A stretch of 64,000 nucleotides of DNA, taken from Paenarthrobacter histidinolovorans. Lineage in GTDB: Bacteria; Actinomycetota; Actinomycetes; Actinomycetales; Micrococcaceae. The DNA is taken from positions 930,001-994,000 of the forward strand of contig NZ_BMPM01000001.1 in NCBI RefSeq assembly GCF_014647595.1. Direction: 5' to 3'. Position numbers and translations under genes: made by a program. Position 1 is the first letter of the stretch. Each line of letters begins with the position of its first letter. The notes below the pieces were generated by a model. It was not told the origin of the DNA, did not search any database, and worked only from the letters and a program-made list of their open reading frames with translations. Shown here piece by piece: positions 48,644 to 57,585 of the stretch.

Positions 48644-50827
48644 GTGACTCACAGCATGCAACCGCTCCATCTCCGTTCCGCAGGTACCAGCCTGGTGATC
48701 AGCACCCACCGTGGAGAGGCTGAGATAACCCACTGGGGAGCAGACCTGGGCGATACCCTGCCGGACCTCTCCATCCTCAACGCCCCCATTCCCCCGTCGT
48801 CCATCGACGCCAACGTCCCGGCCGGGCTCCTCCCCCAGGCATCGTCATCGTGGCAGGGCCGGCCCGGACTCCGCGGCCACCGCGTCACCGACGGCGTACC
48901 CGGCTTTGACTTTTCAGTACGCCTGCGCGCGGTGAGCGCCACCACGGACGGGACCACCGCCGTCGTGCTTCAGTCGGATCCCGACGCCGGTATCACCGTC
49001 ACCAGCAACCTCACCTTGCACCCGGGCGGGCTTTTGGAACTCCGGCACACTGTGAGCAACGACGGCTCGTCACCCTTCCAGGTGGACGAGCTGGCCACCA
49101 TGCTCCCGGTGGCGCCTGACGCCGTCGAACTTTTGGACCTGACCGGCCGCTGGTGCCGCGAACGGCATCCACAGCGGCGCTCCATCCAGCAGGGAACGTG
49201 GGTCCGCACCGGGCGCCACGGCCGCACGGGCCATGATTCGTCGCTGTTGCTGGCAGCCGGGACTGCCGGTTTCGGAAACCGTCACGGCAAGGTGTGGGCC
49301 ACTCATCTGGCGTGGAGCGGCAATCACGAGCAGTTTGCTGACAGCGTTGCCGACGGCCGGACCATGGTGGGTGGGTCTGAGCTTCTGGGACCTGCTGAAG
49401 TGGTCCTGCAGCCGGGCGGGAGCTACACGACTCCTGCGCTGTTTGCCGCCTACTCGGACCGCGGGCTGGACGGTATCAGTGAGGCTTTCTACAGCTGGTT
49501 CCGTTCCCGTCCGCATCACGTGGCCACGCCGCGCCCAGTTGTCCTCAACACATGGGAAGCGGTGTACTTCGACCACAACCTGGAGTCGCTGATCGAACTG
49601 GCAGGCTCCGCTGCCGAGCTCGGCGTTGAACGGTTCGTGCTCGACGACGGCTGGTTCCGCGGACGCCGCGACGACCACGCCGGATTGGGCGACTGGTATG
49701 TGGACGAAACCGTGTGGCCATCCGGCCTAGCTCCGTTGATCGACGCCGTGACATCGCGCGGCATGGAGTTCGGGCTCTGGGTGGAGCCGGAAATGGTGAA
49801 CCTGGATTCTGACGTTGCCCGGGCGCATCCGGAGTGGATCGTCGGCCCCTCCGCGGCCACCTACAAGGACGGCGGCCGGCTTCCGCTGGAGTGGCGGCAG
49901 CAGCACGTCATCGACCTCGTCAACCCCGCGGCCTGGCAGTACGTCTTCGACCGGATTGACTCCCTCCTGCGGGAGAACAACATCAGCTACCTCAAGTGGG
50001 ACCAAAACCGGGACCTTCTGGAGCACGGCCATGCGGGACGGGCTTCGGTGCACGAGCAAACACTGGCCGCCTACCGGCTTTTCGACGCTTTGCGGACGGC
50101 ACACCCCGGCGTCGAGATTGAGAGCTGCTCTTCCGGTGGTGCCCGCGTGGACCTCGGGATTCTGGAGCGGACAGACCGGATCTGGGCTTCGGACTGCAAC
50201 GATGCCCTGGAGCGGCAGACCATCCAGCGCTGGACCGGGCTGGTAGTGCCTCCTGAACTGGTGGGCGCCCACATTGGACCGGACACCTCGCATACGACTG
50301 GACGCACGCATGACCTCTCGTTCCGCGCCATCACAGCCCTGTTCGGACATTTCGGTATGGAGTGGGACGTCCGCTCGGTCGCGGGCCCCGCGCGCGAGGA
50401 ACTCAAACGCTTCATCGCCCTGTACAAGGAACACCGCGGCCTGATCCACAGTGGGCGAATGGTCCGGGCCGACGTGCCGGATGAGTCGCTGATGGTCCAT
50501 GGCGTGGTGGCCCCATCCCGCGACGGCGGCACTCCGGTTGGCAGCACCGCAGCCCTTTTCGCTGTGGTCAAGACCCGGACGGGCTTCGCCGAACACAGTG
50601 GGCGCGTGGCGCTGCCGGGGTTGGATCCGTTGCGTTCCTACCGGGTGGAACTTCTCTTCCCGACCCCGGCGGACGCCGACTACGGGCACACGTTCATTGA
50701 GGCCAAACCGGCACCCTGGTTGGCCTCAGGGGCGGAGGCCAACGGGCGGTTCCTGGGCGAAGTCGGGCTACCAATGCCTGTGTTGAACCCCGAGCACGCA
50801 GTTCTCCTGCGGCTCACGGCCCTCTGA
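48644..50827 (+). CDS. GH36 alpha-galactosidase
   Basis: A 727-residue glycoside hydrolase family 36 enzyme: N-terminal beta-supersandwich, central TIM barrel and C-terminal beta domain. The nucleophile is Asp453 in YLKWDQNR and the acid/base is Asp517 in RIWASDCND; ESCSSGGAR and DDGWF are also present. It has no signal peptide, so it cuts imported alpha-galactosides in the cytoplasm. The start is GTG 48644 or ATG 48656. It closes the cassette. Confidence 0.92.
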   Translation: MTHSMQPLHLRSAGTSLVISTHRGEAEITHWGADLGDTLPDLSILNAPIPPSSIDANVPAGLLPQASSSWQGRPGLRGHRVTDGVPGFDFSVRLRAVSATTDGTTAVVLQSDPDAGITVTSNLTLHPGGLLELRHTVSNDGSSPFQVDELATMLPVAPDAVELLDLTGRWCRERHPQRRSIQQGTWVRTGRHGRTGHDSSLLLAAGTAGFGNRHGKVWATHLAWSGNHEQFADSVADGRTMVGGSELLGPAEVVLQPGGSYTTPALFAAYSDRGLDGISEAFYSWFRSRPHHVATPRPVVLNTWEAVYFDHNLESLIELAGSAAELGVERFVLDDGWFRGRRDDHAGLGDWYVDETVWPSGLAPLIDAVTSRGMEFGLWVEPEMVNLDSDVARAHPEWIVGPSAATYKDGGRLPLEWRQQHVIDLVNPAAWQYVFDRIDSLLRENNISYLKWDQNRDLLEHGHAGRASVHEQTLAAYRLFDALRTAHPGVEIESCSSGGARVDLGILERTDRIWASDCNDALERQTIQRWTGLVVPPELVGAHIGPDTSHTTGRTHDLSFRAITALFGHFGMEWDVRSVAGPAREELKRFIALYKEHRGLIHSGRMVRADVPDESLMVHGVVAPSRDGGTPVGSTAALFAVVKTRTGFAEHSGRVALPGLDPLRSYRVELLFPTPADADYGHTFIEAKPAPWLASGAEANGRFLGEVGLPMPVLNPEHAVLLRLTAL

Positions 50828-50879
50828 CCCTCGCTCACCTCCCACGGGCATCCCGGGAACGCTCGCTCACCGGTTGGCG

Positions 50880-51344
50880 CTAGACCGCCTCGGCCAGGTA
50901 GTCGATTGCAAGCTTGTACCCGAGCACGCCCGCACCAACAATGATCGCGTTGCACACGCCCGAGAGGTACGAGTGGTGGCGGAATTCTTCGCGCTGGTGG
51001 ACGTTGGTGATGTGGACCTCGACGGCGGGCAGCTGCACCGCCGCGAGTGCATCGCGAAGAGCCACGGACGTGTGAGTGAAAGCCCCCGCATTGATGACGA
51101 TTCCGATGGCCGTGCCGCGGGCTGCGTGGATGGCGTCAAGGAGGTCGCCCTCGTGGTTCGACTGCACGCAGTCGACGGTGTACCCGTGGGCCGCAGCCGC
51201 CGTCATGGCGAGTTGCTCGACGTCGGCCAGCGTGGAGGTTCCGTACTTCTCGGGCTCGCGCGTGCCCAGAAGGTTCAGATTGGGTCCGTTGATCACAAGG
51301 ATGGTGCCGCGACCGGCTTCGGTGGCGGGGGTGGCTTCAGTCAT
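50880..51344 (-). CDS. aroQ: Type II 3-dehydroquinate dehydratase
   Basis: A 154-residue enzyme of the small dodecameric class. After a 14-residue leader come [18 protein letters not shown] with the catalytic tyrosine, [34 protein letters not shown] and [18 protein letters not shown] with the active-site histidine. It makes 3-dehydroshikimate in aromatic amino acid synthesis. The ATG at 51344 has GGGAACC before it; the upstream frame is not conserved. Confidence 0.93.
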   Translation of the reverse strand: MTEATPATEAGRGTILVINGPNLNLLGTREPEKYGTSTLADVEQLAMTAAAAHGYTVDCVQSNHEGDLLDAIHAARGTAIGIVINAGAFTHTSVALRDALAAVQLPAVEVHITNVHQREEFRHHSYLSGVCNAIIVGAGVLGYKLAIDYLAEAV

Positions 51345-51441
51345 GGTTCCCAATCTATAGCTGCGGGCAGGGCTCCGGGAATCACGACCAAAACGTGAGA
51401 GAGCAGCAACCAAAAACACCCACCATGTGAGAGGTCATCTG

Positions 51442-52629
51442 CTATTTGCGGGTGCACTGCCCAGCGGAGACCGAATCGCTGAGACCCGGAGCCTGGGCGG
51501 CCACCGGTTCCAGGTCGGTCATGGTCAGAGCGAACCCCAGGGCGGCGTCCGTGGTGGTCTTGGCGAAGATCAGGCCCGCCACCTGGCCTTGCATCGTCAG
51601 CAGAGGGCCGCCGGAGTTGCCCGGTTGGACGTCGCCGGCCAGCTTGTACACGAGCTCCGGGGAAGGATTGTTGCCGTAGATGTCCGGCACCAGGATGGGG
51701 GAAATCCCTTGCACGGTTGCCGGTTTCGACTGGAACGGACCCCCATGCGGGTAGCCGGCGAAAGCGGCGGGGCTTCCGTCAGGCAGGTCCGGGCTCAGCG
51801 GCAGAGGGTTGGACTGCAGTCCGTCCACGGCCAGGACCGCAATGTCCCGCTGCGGGTCGAAGTAGACCACCCGACCCGGCAACGCACCGCCGTCGGGAAC
51901 TTCAACAACGGGCTGCGACACGCCAGCCACAACGTGGGCATTGGTCACGACGCGCCCGGGCGAGACGACGAATCCTGATCCGGTCTGGTTCTGCCCGCAT
52001 TCAAAGGCGGTTCCGGCGATCTTCAGGACGGATTCCGCGGCTTGGTTCAGCGCAGGAGTGTCCGTGGACGCGTTGGGAACAGGCACGGGTGTGACGGGGC
52101 CGATGCCTTCAATGAGCTTCGGAATGCCGTCGCCGATCACCGTGGAGCGCAGCTGCGCCATGGTGCTCTTGACCGGTGTGGGCGTGATGTTGTCGATGTA
52201 ACGGATGACGCGGGATTCAGCCAGCTGCTGTGACACAAAAGGCACACCCAAGGAGCTGATGCTGAAGGCCAGCATGGACATCACCAGCGCTGCAACCACC
52301 ACACTCACAACGCCACCGATCAACCGGTCCACTGCATGCAGCGGCTTGATCCGCACCGCGTGGCGGACTTTGCGTCCGATCATGGTTCCCAGCCCATGTC
52401 CCAACGCGATAAGTACGACGGCGGCGCCTACCGTGGCGGTCAGCCTCCAGCCGCTGTCGGTAACCCAGTTACTGACGAGCGGCACGGCAATGAAAGCTGC
52501 GATGGCACCAACAATGAAACCTGCAATTCCGCCCAGGGTGACCATAAAGCCGTTGCGCAGGCCATAGATCAGGTAGGACAGCAGCATCAGGATCAATGCC
52601 AAATCCAATATCGTCAAGCCAAACACCAA
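51442..52629 (-). CDS. marP: MarP-type membrane serine protease
   Basis: A 395-residue protein. Four transmembrane helices in residues 1-130 form a CvpA-like domain. A periplasmic trypsin-like domain follows with the triad His232 (TNAHVV), Asp262 (QRDIAVL) and Ser339 (GDVQPGNSGGP). Cys211 and Cys391 match the regulatory disulphide of M. tuberculosis MarP (Rv3671c), which is needed for acid and oxidative stress survival. Between its end and aroQ lies a short spacer with two GTGAGAG-like direct motifs. Confidence 0.9.
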   Translation of the reverse strand: MVFGLTILDLALILMLLSYLIYGLRNGFMVTLGGIAGFIVGAIAAFIAVPLVSNWVTDSGWRLTATVGAAVVLIALGHGLGTMIGRKVRHAVRIKPLHAVDRLIGGVVSVVVAALVMSMLAFSISSLGVPFVSQQLAESRVIRYIDNITPTPVKSTMAQLRSTVIGDGIPKLIEGIGPVTPVPVPNASTDTPALNQAAESVLKIAGTAFECGQNQTGSGFVVSPGRVVTNAHVVAGVSQPVVEVPDGGALPGRVVYFDPQRDIAVLAVDGLQSNPLPLSPDLPDGSPAAFAGYPHGGPFQSKPATVQGISPILVPDIYGNNPSPELVYKLAGDVQPGNSGGPLLTMQGQVAGLIFAKTTTDAALGFALTMTDLEPVAAQAPGLSDSVSAGQCTRK

Positions 52630-52733
52630 TGCTCCTCATAGCCGGGTAGCGCCAATTGTAGTTGCGCACCCTGACAGCCAACCGTTAGTCACATCACCTC
52701 CCCAGGGCGGCATTACGCCTCTCTCACGCCGTC

Positions 52734-52758
52734 GTTTGGGGCCCGGAACGCCCCAAAC
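52734..52758. repeat. 9-bp inverted repeat in the marP-crp spacer
   Basis: GTTTGGGGC and GCCCCAAAC are perfect arms around CCGGAAC. It lies in the 233-bp divergent spacer between marP and crp and may be a regulatory site or a dispersed hairpin; there is no T run. Confidence 0.45.
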
Positions 52759-52781
52759 CCGCGCCATTTCAGCGTTTCGGG

Positions 52782-52797
52782 TGCCAAGTACGTCACA
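52782..52797. promoter_or_regulatory. Possible autoregulatory Crp site
   Basis: TGCCAAGTACGTCACA matches TGTGA-N6-TCACA at eight of ten positions and lies 66 bp before the crp start. Autoregulation is known for GlxR/Crp proteins; this match is only moderate. Confidence 0.35.
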
Positions 52798-52862
52798 GAA
52801 GCTCAAAAATTCTGAAACAATGGCTGGAGCGCCACGACCGAAACTTATATTCAGGAGATTTC

Positions 52863-53540
52863 ATGGACATCGAGGTATTGCGCCGCGCACCCCTCTTCGC
52901 CACCCTTGACGACGACGCATTCCGCCTGCTGACGGACGAACTCACAGAGGTGGACCTTTCACGCGGGGCTTCCGTGTTCCGCGAAGGCGACCAGGGTGAC
53001 CAGCTCTACTTCATCGTTTCCGGCAAGGTGAAGCTCGGCCGCACCTCCCCCGACGGCCGTGAGTCCCTGCTGGCCATCCTCGGCCCGGGCGAACTCTTCG
53101 GCGAGATGGCATTGTTCGATCCCAGCCCGCGTACTGCCACGGCCACGGCCGTCTCCGAGACGCGCCTTGCCGGCCTGAAGAACGAGAGCCTCAACGCACT
53201 GCTCCGCACGCGTCCCGAGGTTTCCGCTCAGCTGCTGCAGGCACTGGCGCGCCGCCTGCGCCGCACCAACGACTCCCTCTCGGACCTCGTCTTCTCCGAC
53301 GTGCCCGGCCGCGTGGCCAAGGCCCTCCTGGACCTGGCTGACCGCTTCGGCCGTCCGGCCACCGACGGCGTCCTGGTAGCCCACGAACTCACCCAGGAAG
53401 AACTGGCCCAGCTGGTCGGCGCTTCCCGCGAGACCGTGAACAAAGCTCTGGCCGAGTTCGTTCAGCGTGGCTGGTTGCGGTTGGAAGCCCGCGCCGTCGT
53501 CATTCTCGACATGCAGCGCCTCCGCCAGCGTTCGCGCTAA
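52863..53540 (+). CDS. crp: Crp/GlxR-type cAMP-responsive regulator
   Basis: A 225-residue regulator. The cNMP-binding domain (residues 1-120) has GELFGEMALFDPSPRTATATA with the Arg that contacts the cAMP phosphate. After the dimer helix, a winged helix-turn-helix reads LTQEELAQLVGASRETVNKALAEF. Length and sequence match the GlxR/Rv3676 group, a global carbon regulator. A clear ribosome binding site (CAGGAGA) precedes the ATG. A strong terminator follows. Confidence 0.93.
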   Translation: MDIEVLRRAPLFATLDDDAFRLLTDELTEVDLSRGASVFREGDQGDQLYFIVSGKVKLGRTSPDGRESLLAILGPGELFGEMALFDPSPRTATATAVSETRLAGLKNESLNALLRTRPEVSAQLLQALARRLRRTNDSLSDLVFSDVPGRVAKALLDLADRFGRPATDGVLVAHELTQEELAQLVGASRETVNKALAEFVQRGWLRLEARAVVILDMQRLRQRSR

Positions 53541-53553
53541 AGCGTCAAGAAAA

Positions 53554-53585
53554 GCCGCCCCGGTCTGGAACCGGGGCGGCTTTTT
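53554..53585 (+). terminator. Intrinsic terminator after crp
   Basis: GCCGCCCCGGT and ACCGGGGCGGC form a perfect 11-bp stem around CTGGA, followed directly by TTTTT (53581-53585). This is a classical Rho-independent terminator, 13 bp after the crp stop. Confidence 0.92.
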
Positions 53586-53605
53586 GTTTGTCTTGAGAGC
53601 AAGCG

Positions 53606-54517
53606 TCAGCGTTCGCGCTGGGGCTCTCCCGCGACGGTCTTGGCGGCTTCGACTTCGAGCATCAGGATGCCGCCCTCGTTCACCAGTTTGGGCTGGTAAA
53701 CGTGGGCTTTGCGTTTGTAGCTCAAGTAGGCGATGCACCCGTTGGCGTGGGCCATCTTTTCCAGCATGATTTCTGAGCCCGGCACCAAAAGCTGTCCGAG
53801 GGCCAGGCCAACCGTGTTTGGCTGGGCGATTTCGTCGCCCAGTGCGGAGGTCTCGCGGAGGGCAATTGCCTCTGCTGCGGACACCCATCGGCCCCACACG
53901 CCTTTGCTGCCCAGGATGCTGGGCTGCTGGTTCACCGGAACCGTTGCGGCGAAGTACCGGGTGTTGAAGCGGGTGTGCGCAAAGTCCGGGCTGAGCCAGT
54001 TCACCAGTGGTTTCAGCAGGTCGGTGCGCAGCGACAACCCACGCTTGGTGAGCATTTCCGTGAAGGACTTCTCCTGGGAGGCCACTGCTTCGCGGGCACG
54101 CATCCAGTCCACTGTTGAGTTGGCCTCCACTGTGGAGGAAGCGTCGGGACCTGCCAGCAGGACGCCCGTTTCTTCGAAGAGCTCACGAATGGCGCCCACC
54201 ACGTGACGGCGGGCGAGTCCGACGTCGTCCGTTCCCATCTGCTCAGCCCAATGCTGGGGTGAGGGGCCTACCCAACCGACGGGGTCGTCGTCGGACGGGT
54301 CCAGGGAACCCCCAGGGAACGCCACAACACCCAACGGCGAGGAACCTGGCCTGTATCCAAGCCAGGTCTCCAAGCCGGAGGGTGAGTCACGCAGAAGAAC
54401 TACGGATGATGCGTAGCGGGCGGCCCGGGGGGTCCGCTCGCCGAGTTCAAGCCAGTTTTGCGCTGCCCCCTCGAGTTCGGGAGGGAGAACAAACAATCGG
54501 CGGGCAAGCTGCGGCAC
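53606..54517 (-). CDS. NUDIX hydrolase
   Basis: A 303-residue protein with a Nudix domain whose box is split. GVVAFPGGSLDPSDDD is followed by an insert of about 35 residues and then GAIRELFEETGVLL, which carries the REL-EE-G core. This long form resembles the actinobacterial NUDIX proteins encoded near crp. The C-terminal 120 residues are alpha/beta with no second domain recognised. The GTG start lacks a strong ribosome binding site. The substrate is unknown. Confidence 0.8.
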   Translation of the reverse strand: MPQLARRLFVLPPELEGAAQNWLELGERTPRAARYASSVVLLRDSPSGLETWLGYRPGSSPLGVVAFPGGSLDPSDDDPVGWVGPSPQHWAEQMGTDDVGLARRHVVGAIRELFEETGVLLAGPDASSTVEANSTVDWMRAREAVASQEKSFTEMLTKRGLSLRTDLLKPLVNWLSPDFAHTRFNTRYFAATVPVNQQPSILGSKGVWGRWVSAAEAIALRETSALGDEIAQPNTVGLALGQLLVPGSEIMLEKMAHANGCIAYLSYKRKAHVYQPKLVNEGGILMLEVEAAKTVAGEPQRER

Positions 54518-54534
54518 GTGAGTGAACCGGTTCC

Positions 54535-55071
54535 TTAGCTGAATTCAGCGATGAGTTCGACCTCTACGGGAGAGTCGAGGGGCAGCACGGAAACGCCGAC
54601 GGCGGAACGTGCGTGGATGCCGGCGTCGCCGAATACCTGGCCGAGAAGTTCGGACGCACCGTTGATGACGCCGGGCTGGCCGGTGAAGGTGGGCTCGGAG
54701 GATACAAATCCGACAACCTTGACGATCCGGGTAACGCGGTCGAGATCGCCGATGACGCTCTTGACGGCGGCCAGTGCGTTAATGGCGCAGACGGCGGCGT
54801 AGCGCTTGGCTTCTTCGGGATCAACAGTTGCCTCATCCGAGGCACCCAACTCGCCCAAGGAGACCTTGCCCGTAGCTTCGAGTTTGCCGTTAATAAAGGG
54901 CAGCTGTCCGGACGTGTAAACGTAGTTGCCGGAGACGACGGCAGGGACGTAGGCGGCCACGGGGGCAGCGACCTCGGGAAGAGTCAGTCCGAGCTCGGCG
55001 AGACGCTGCTCAACGGCCGACGTCGGGGCGCCGGATTCCGCGGGAGAGGTGGTTTCTGCGGGGGTGGTCAT
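54535..55071 (-). CDS. RidA family protein
   Basis: A 178-residue protein. After a 25-residue Thr/Ala-rich leader comes a YjgF/YER057c/UK114 domain. VSGNYVYTSGQLPF, AVCAINALAAVKS and VVGFVSSEPTFTGQPGVINGAS are typical. In canonical RidA an Arg near the C-terminus (C-R-x-A-V) binds the imine substrate; here HARSAVGVSVLP keeps it. The family detoxifies reactive enamines/imines. Its stop lies 17 bp upstream of the NUDIX gene on the same strand. M. tuberculosis Rv3678c is the positional counterpart. Confidence 0.85.
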   Translation of the reverse strand: MTTPAETTSPAESGAPTSAVEQRLAELGLTLPEVAAPVAAYVPAVVSGNYVYTSGQLPFINGKLEATGKVSLGELGASDEATVDPEEAKRYAAVCAINALAAVKSVIGDLDRVTRIVKVVGFVSSEPTFTGQPGVINGASELLGQVFGDAGIHARSAVGVSVLPLDSPVEVELIAEFS

Positions 55072-55073
55072 GG

Positions 55074-55229
55074 TTACTGCTTCTCCCTCTTGAGGTATGC
55101 GACAAGGCCTTTGCCATCGGGGCCGCCGACAACCTGGACAAGCTCCCAGCCGTCCTCGCCCCACTGGTCCAGGATCTGCTTGGTGGCGTGAATAATGAGC
55201 GGAATCGTGGCGTACTCCCATTTGGTCAT
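55074..55229 (-). CDS. DUF4177-type small protein
   Basis: A 51-residue protein (MTKWEYATIPLI...DQWGEDGWELVQVV...) with the WEY start and the GWELV core of DUF4177-like proteins. It ends 2 bp upstream of the RidA start codon, so the two are probably cotranslated. The same pair is found next to crp and ponA2 in mycobacteria (Rv3678A/Rv3678c). Function is unknown. Confidence 0.82.
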   Translation of the reverse strand: MTKWEYATIPLIIHATKQILDQWGEDGWELVQVVGGPDGKGLVAYLKREKQ

Positions 55230-55266
55230 GACAGAAAGCCTAGCCCTTGCCGGTAAACTGGAAAAC

Positions 55267-57582
55267 ATGGTGACTCGCAAGAACCCCATATTCGATACTG
55301 CCACCACCCTCGGAAAGATTTTAGGTTTCCTTGGCGTGAGTGCGATCTGTGGCGTCCTGGTGGCGGGACTTTTGGTCCCCGCCGCTGCCGTCTCGGGCAG
55401 TGCCGCAAGTGGTTCAATCCAGTTCTTTGACACTCTGCCGGCGGAGCTCCAGGTGGATCCGCCCAGCCAGAACACCACGATCCTGGCGAAGGACGGTTCG
55501 CCGATCGCCTCGATCTACGCGGAGAACCGGACCAAGGTTCCGCTGGATTCCATGAGCCCGTTCATCAAGGACGCTGTCATCGCCATCGAGGACAGCCGTT
55601 TTTATGAGCACGGCGGAATCGACACCACCGGCATCATGCGAGCACTGGTGAGCACCGCCCGCGGCAACAAGCAGGGCGCCTCCACCATCACCCAGCAGTA
55701 CGTGAACAACGTCATCAACGAGTCACTGGTGGCCTCCGGCAAGGGCGACGACGTCCTCCTTAACGGTGTGAACAAGGGCGTGGGCGACAAGCTCCGCGAA
55801 ATGAAGCTCGCGATCGCCCTGGAGAAGAAGTTCTCCAAGGAGCAGATCCTTGAGGGCTACCTCAACATCGTCTTCTTCAACCGCGATGCCTATGGCATTG
55901 AAGCTGCGTCCAAGTTCTTCTTCAGCACCACCGCCAAAGACCTGACGCTTCCCCAGGCTGCGCTGCTCGCCGGCCTGGTCAACAGCCCGTCAGCTTTCGA
56001 TCCGATCACCAACCCGGACAACTCAAAGATGCGGCGCGACCTTGTCCTGAACGCCATGCTGGCCCAGAAGAAGATCACCCAGGCCCAGTACGACGAAGCT
56101 GTCGCCACGCCCGTGACCACCAAGGTGACCCCGGCCCGCCAAGGTTGCGCCTACGCCACCATGGCTCCGTACTTCTGCGACTACGTCCTCCACCTCCTGC
56201 TGAACAACCCGGCCTACGGTGACACAACGGAGGAGCGCGAAAAGCGCGTTATGCGCGGCGGCCTGACCATTCAGACCACCCTCGACCCGACCGCCCAGAA
56301 CGTCGCCCAGCAGCAGGTTGACGCCACGGCAGGTGCCAACCCGGACAAGTGGGGCGCCTCGATCGTCTCCGTTCAACCGGGCACGGGCCAGATCGTCAGC
56401 ATGGCCCAGAACACCGTGTGGCTCCCTCAAGAGGGCAAGTTCGATCAGACCCAGAACTTCAACGTGGACGTCCTTGACGCCAACGGCAACGACCTCAACG
56501 GCATCGGTGGGTTCCAGCCTGGTTCCACGATGAAGCCCTTTACGTTCGCCGAGTGGCTGAACGAGGGGAAGTCGATGGAAACCACCATCAATGCTGCGCA
56601 ACGCAAATACGGCGTGAACTACCCATGGAGAAACACCTGTCCTACGCCGACAAGCGGTGTCTACGACTCCAACGTCGAGGGCAGCTTCGACCTGCAGAAT
56701 GCCGAACCGCAGTACTACCGCAACATGACTGTCCTCTGGGGTCTGAAGAACTCCATCAACACCGCGACATTTGCCTCAGCGGCGCAACTTGACCTCTGCG
56801 GTATCCAGGGGATTGTTGACGCCACTGGCATCCATGGGGGACTTCCAGCTCGCGACGACACAGGCAAAATTTCGGATCCTAATCCCAAGGTTCCAATGAC
56901 GACCCTGGGCAACCTCATCGGTTCAACCCAAACGGCGCCATTGACCATGGCCACTGCCTTCGCAACCTTCGCCGCCGACGGCAAGTACTGTGCACCGATC
57001 GCCATTACTTCGGTAAAGGACCAGTCGGGCGCCGATCTTCCGGCCCAGTCGTCCAGCTGTAAGGATGCTGTGAAGCCCGAAGTCGCTCGAGGTGTGGCCT
57101 ACGCCATGGGCAAGGTGTTGGACGAAGGATCGGGCTCCCTGATCCGGCCTGCGCTGAACTCCAAGAACTTCCCAGTCGCCGCCAAGACCGGTACTAACGA
57201 CACGAACGGCTCCACGTGGGTTGTTGGCTACACCTCGGGTCTCGCGACAGCGTCCTGGTTTGGTGACCCCCTGGGCAGCCAGAAGCGTGAGGGACGCAAC
57301 ATCACGGTTAACGGTAAGTTCTATGATTTCATTGACGGTTACATGATCGCCGGCCCGCAGTTCACCAACTACATGTTGGCTGTTGCACCGGCGTACGGCA
57401 CCAACCCGTTCCAGATGCCGCCATCCAACCTGCTGGGCCAGCCGACACCGCAACGTAATAACACGCCGTCGAACACCACTCCGTCCGCGCCGAAGCAGGC
57501 GCCGAACCCGGCGCCGTCCACCGGGACAGGCAACAACGGTAACGGCAATGGAAACAGCGGCGACGCCCCGGGCAAGGACTAG
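55267..57582 (+). CDS. Class A penicillin-binding protein (PonA2 type)
   Basis: A 771-residue bifunctional peptidoglycan synthase. An N-terminal transmembrane helix is followed by a GT51 glycosyltransferase (IAIEDSRFYEHGGID with the catalytic Glu, GASTITQQYVNN). The transpeptidase has the SxxK motif GSTMKPF, the SIN triad and KTGTNDTN. The C-terminal 45 residues are Pro/Asn/Gly-rich and there is no PASTA domain. The ATG at 55267 is preferred, with GTG 55270 as an alternative. It is divergent from the DUF4177/RidA genes and coupled to the phosphoesterase gene. Confidence 0.92.
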   Translation: MVTRKNPIFDTATTLGKILGFLGVSAICGVLVAGLLVPAAAVSGSAASGSIQFFDTLPAELQVDPPSQNTTILAKDGSPIASIYAENRTKVPLDSMSPFIKDAVIAIEDSRFYEHGGIDTTGIMRALVSTARGNKQGASTITQQYVNNVINESLVASGKGDDVLLNGVNKGVGDKLREMKLAIALEKKFSKEQILEGYLNIVFFNRDAYGIEAASKFFFSTTAKDLTLPQAALLAGLVNSPSAFDPITNPDNSKMRRDLVLNAMLAQKKITQAQYDEAVATPVTTKVTPARQGCAYATMAPYFCDYVLHLLLNNPAYGDTTEEREKRVMRGGLTIQTTLDPTAQNVAQQQVDATAGANPDKWGASIVSVQPGTGQIVSMAQNTVWLPQEGKFDQTQNFNVDVLDANGNDLNGIGGFQPGSTMKPFTFAEWLNEGKSMETTINAAQRKYGVNYPWRNTCPTPTSGVYDSNVEGSFDLQNAEPQYYRNMTVLWGLKNSINTATFASAAQLDLCGIQGIVDATGIHGGLPARDDTGKISDPNPKVPMTTLGNLIGSTQTAPLTMATAFATFAADGKYCAPIAITSVKDQSGADLPAQSSSCKDAVKPEVARGVAYAMGKVLDEGSGSLIRPALNSKNFPVAAKTGTNDTNGSTWVVGYTSGLATASWFGDPLGSQKREGRNITVNGKFYDFIDGYMIAGPQFTNYMLAVAPAYGTNPFQMPPSNLLGQPTPQRNNTPSNTTPSAPKQAPNPAPSTGTGNNGNGNGNSGDAPGKD

Positions 57583-57585
57583 CGG

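Noticed and set aside
39424..50879. Accessory block as a mobile island
   Set aside because: No integrase, transposase, tRNA target duplication or flanking direct repeats are visible, and codon use looks like the rest of the window; it is reported only as an inserted cassette in gene order.
51390..51441. Two similar motifs (ACGTGAGAGAGCAGC and CATGTGAGAGGTCATC) between aroQ and marP
   Set aside because: Too short and diverged to call a repeat; no inverted partner as in the palindromic family.
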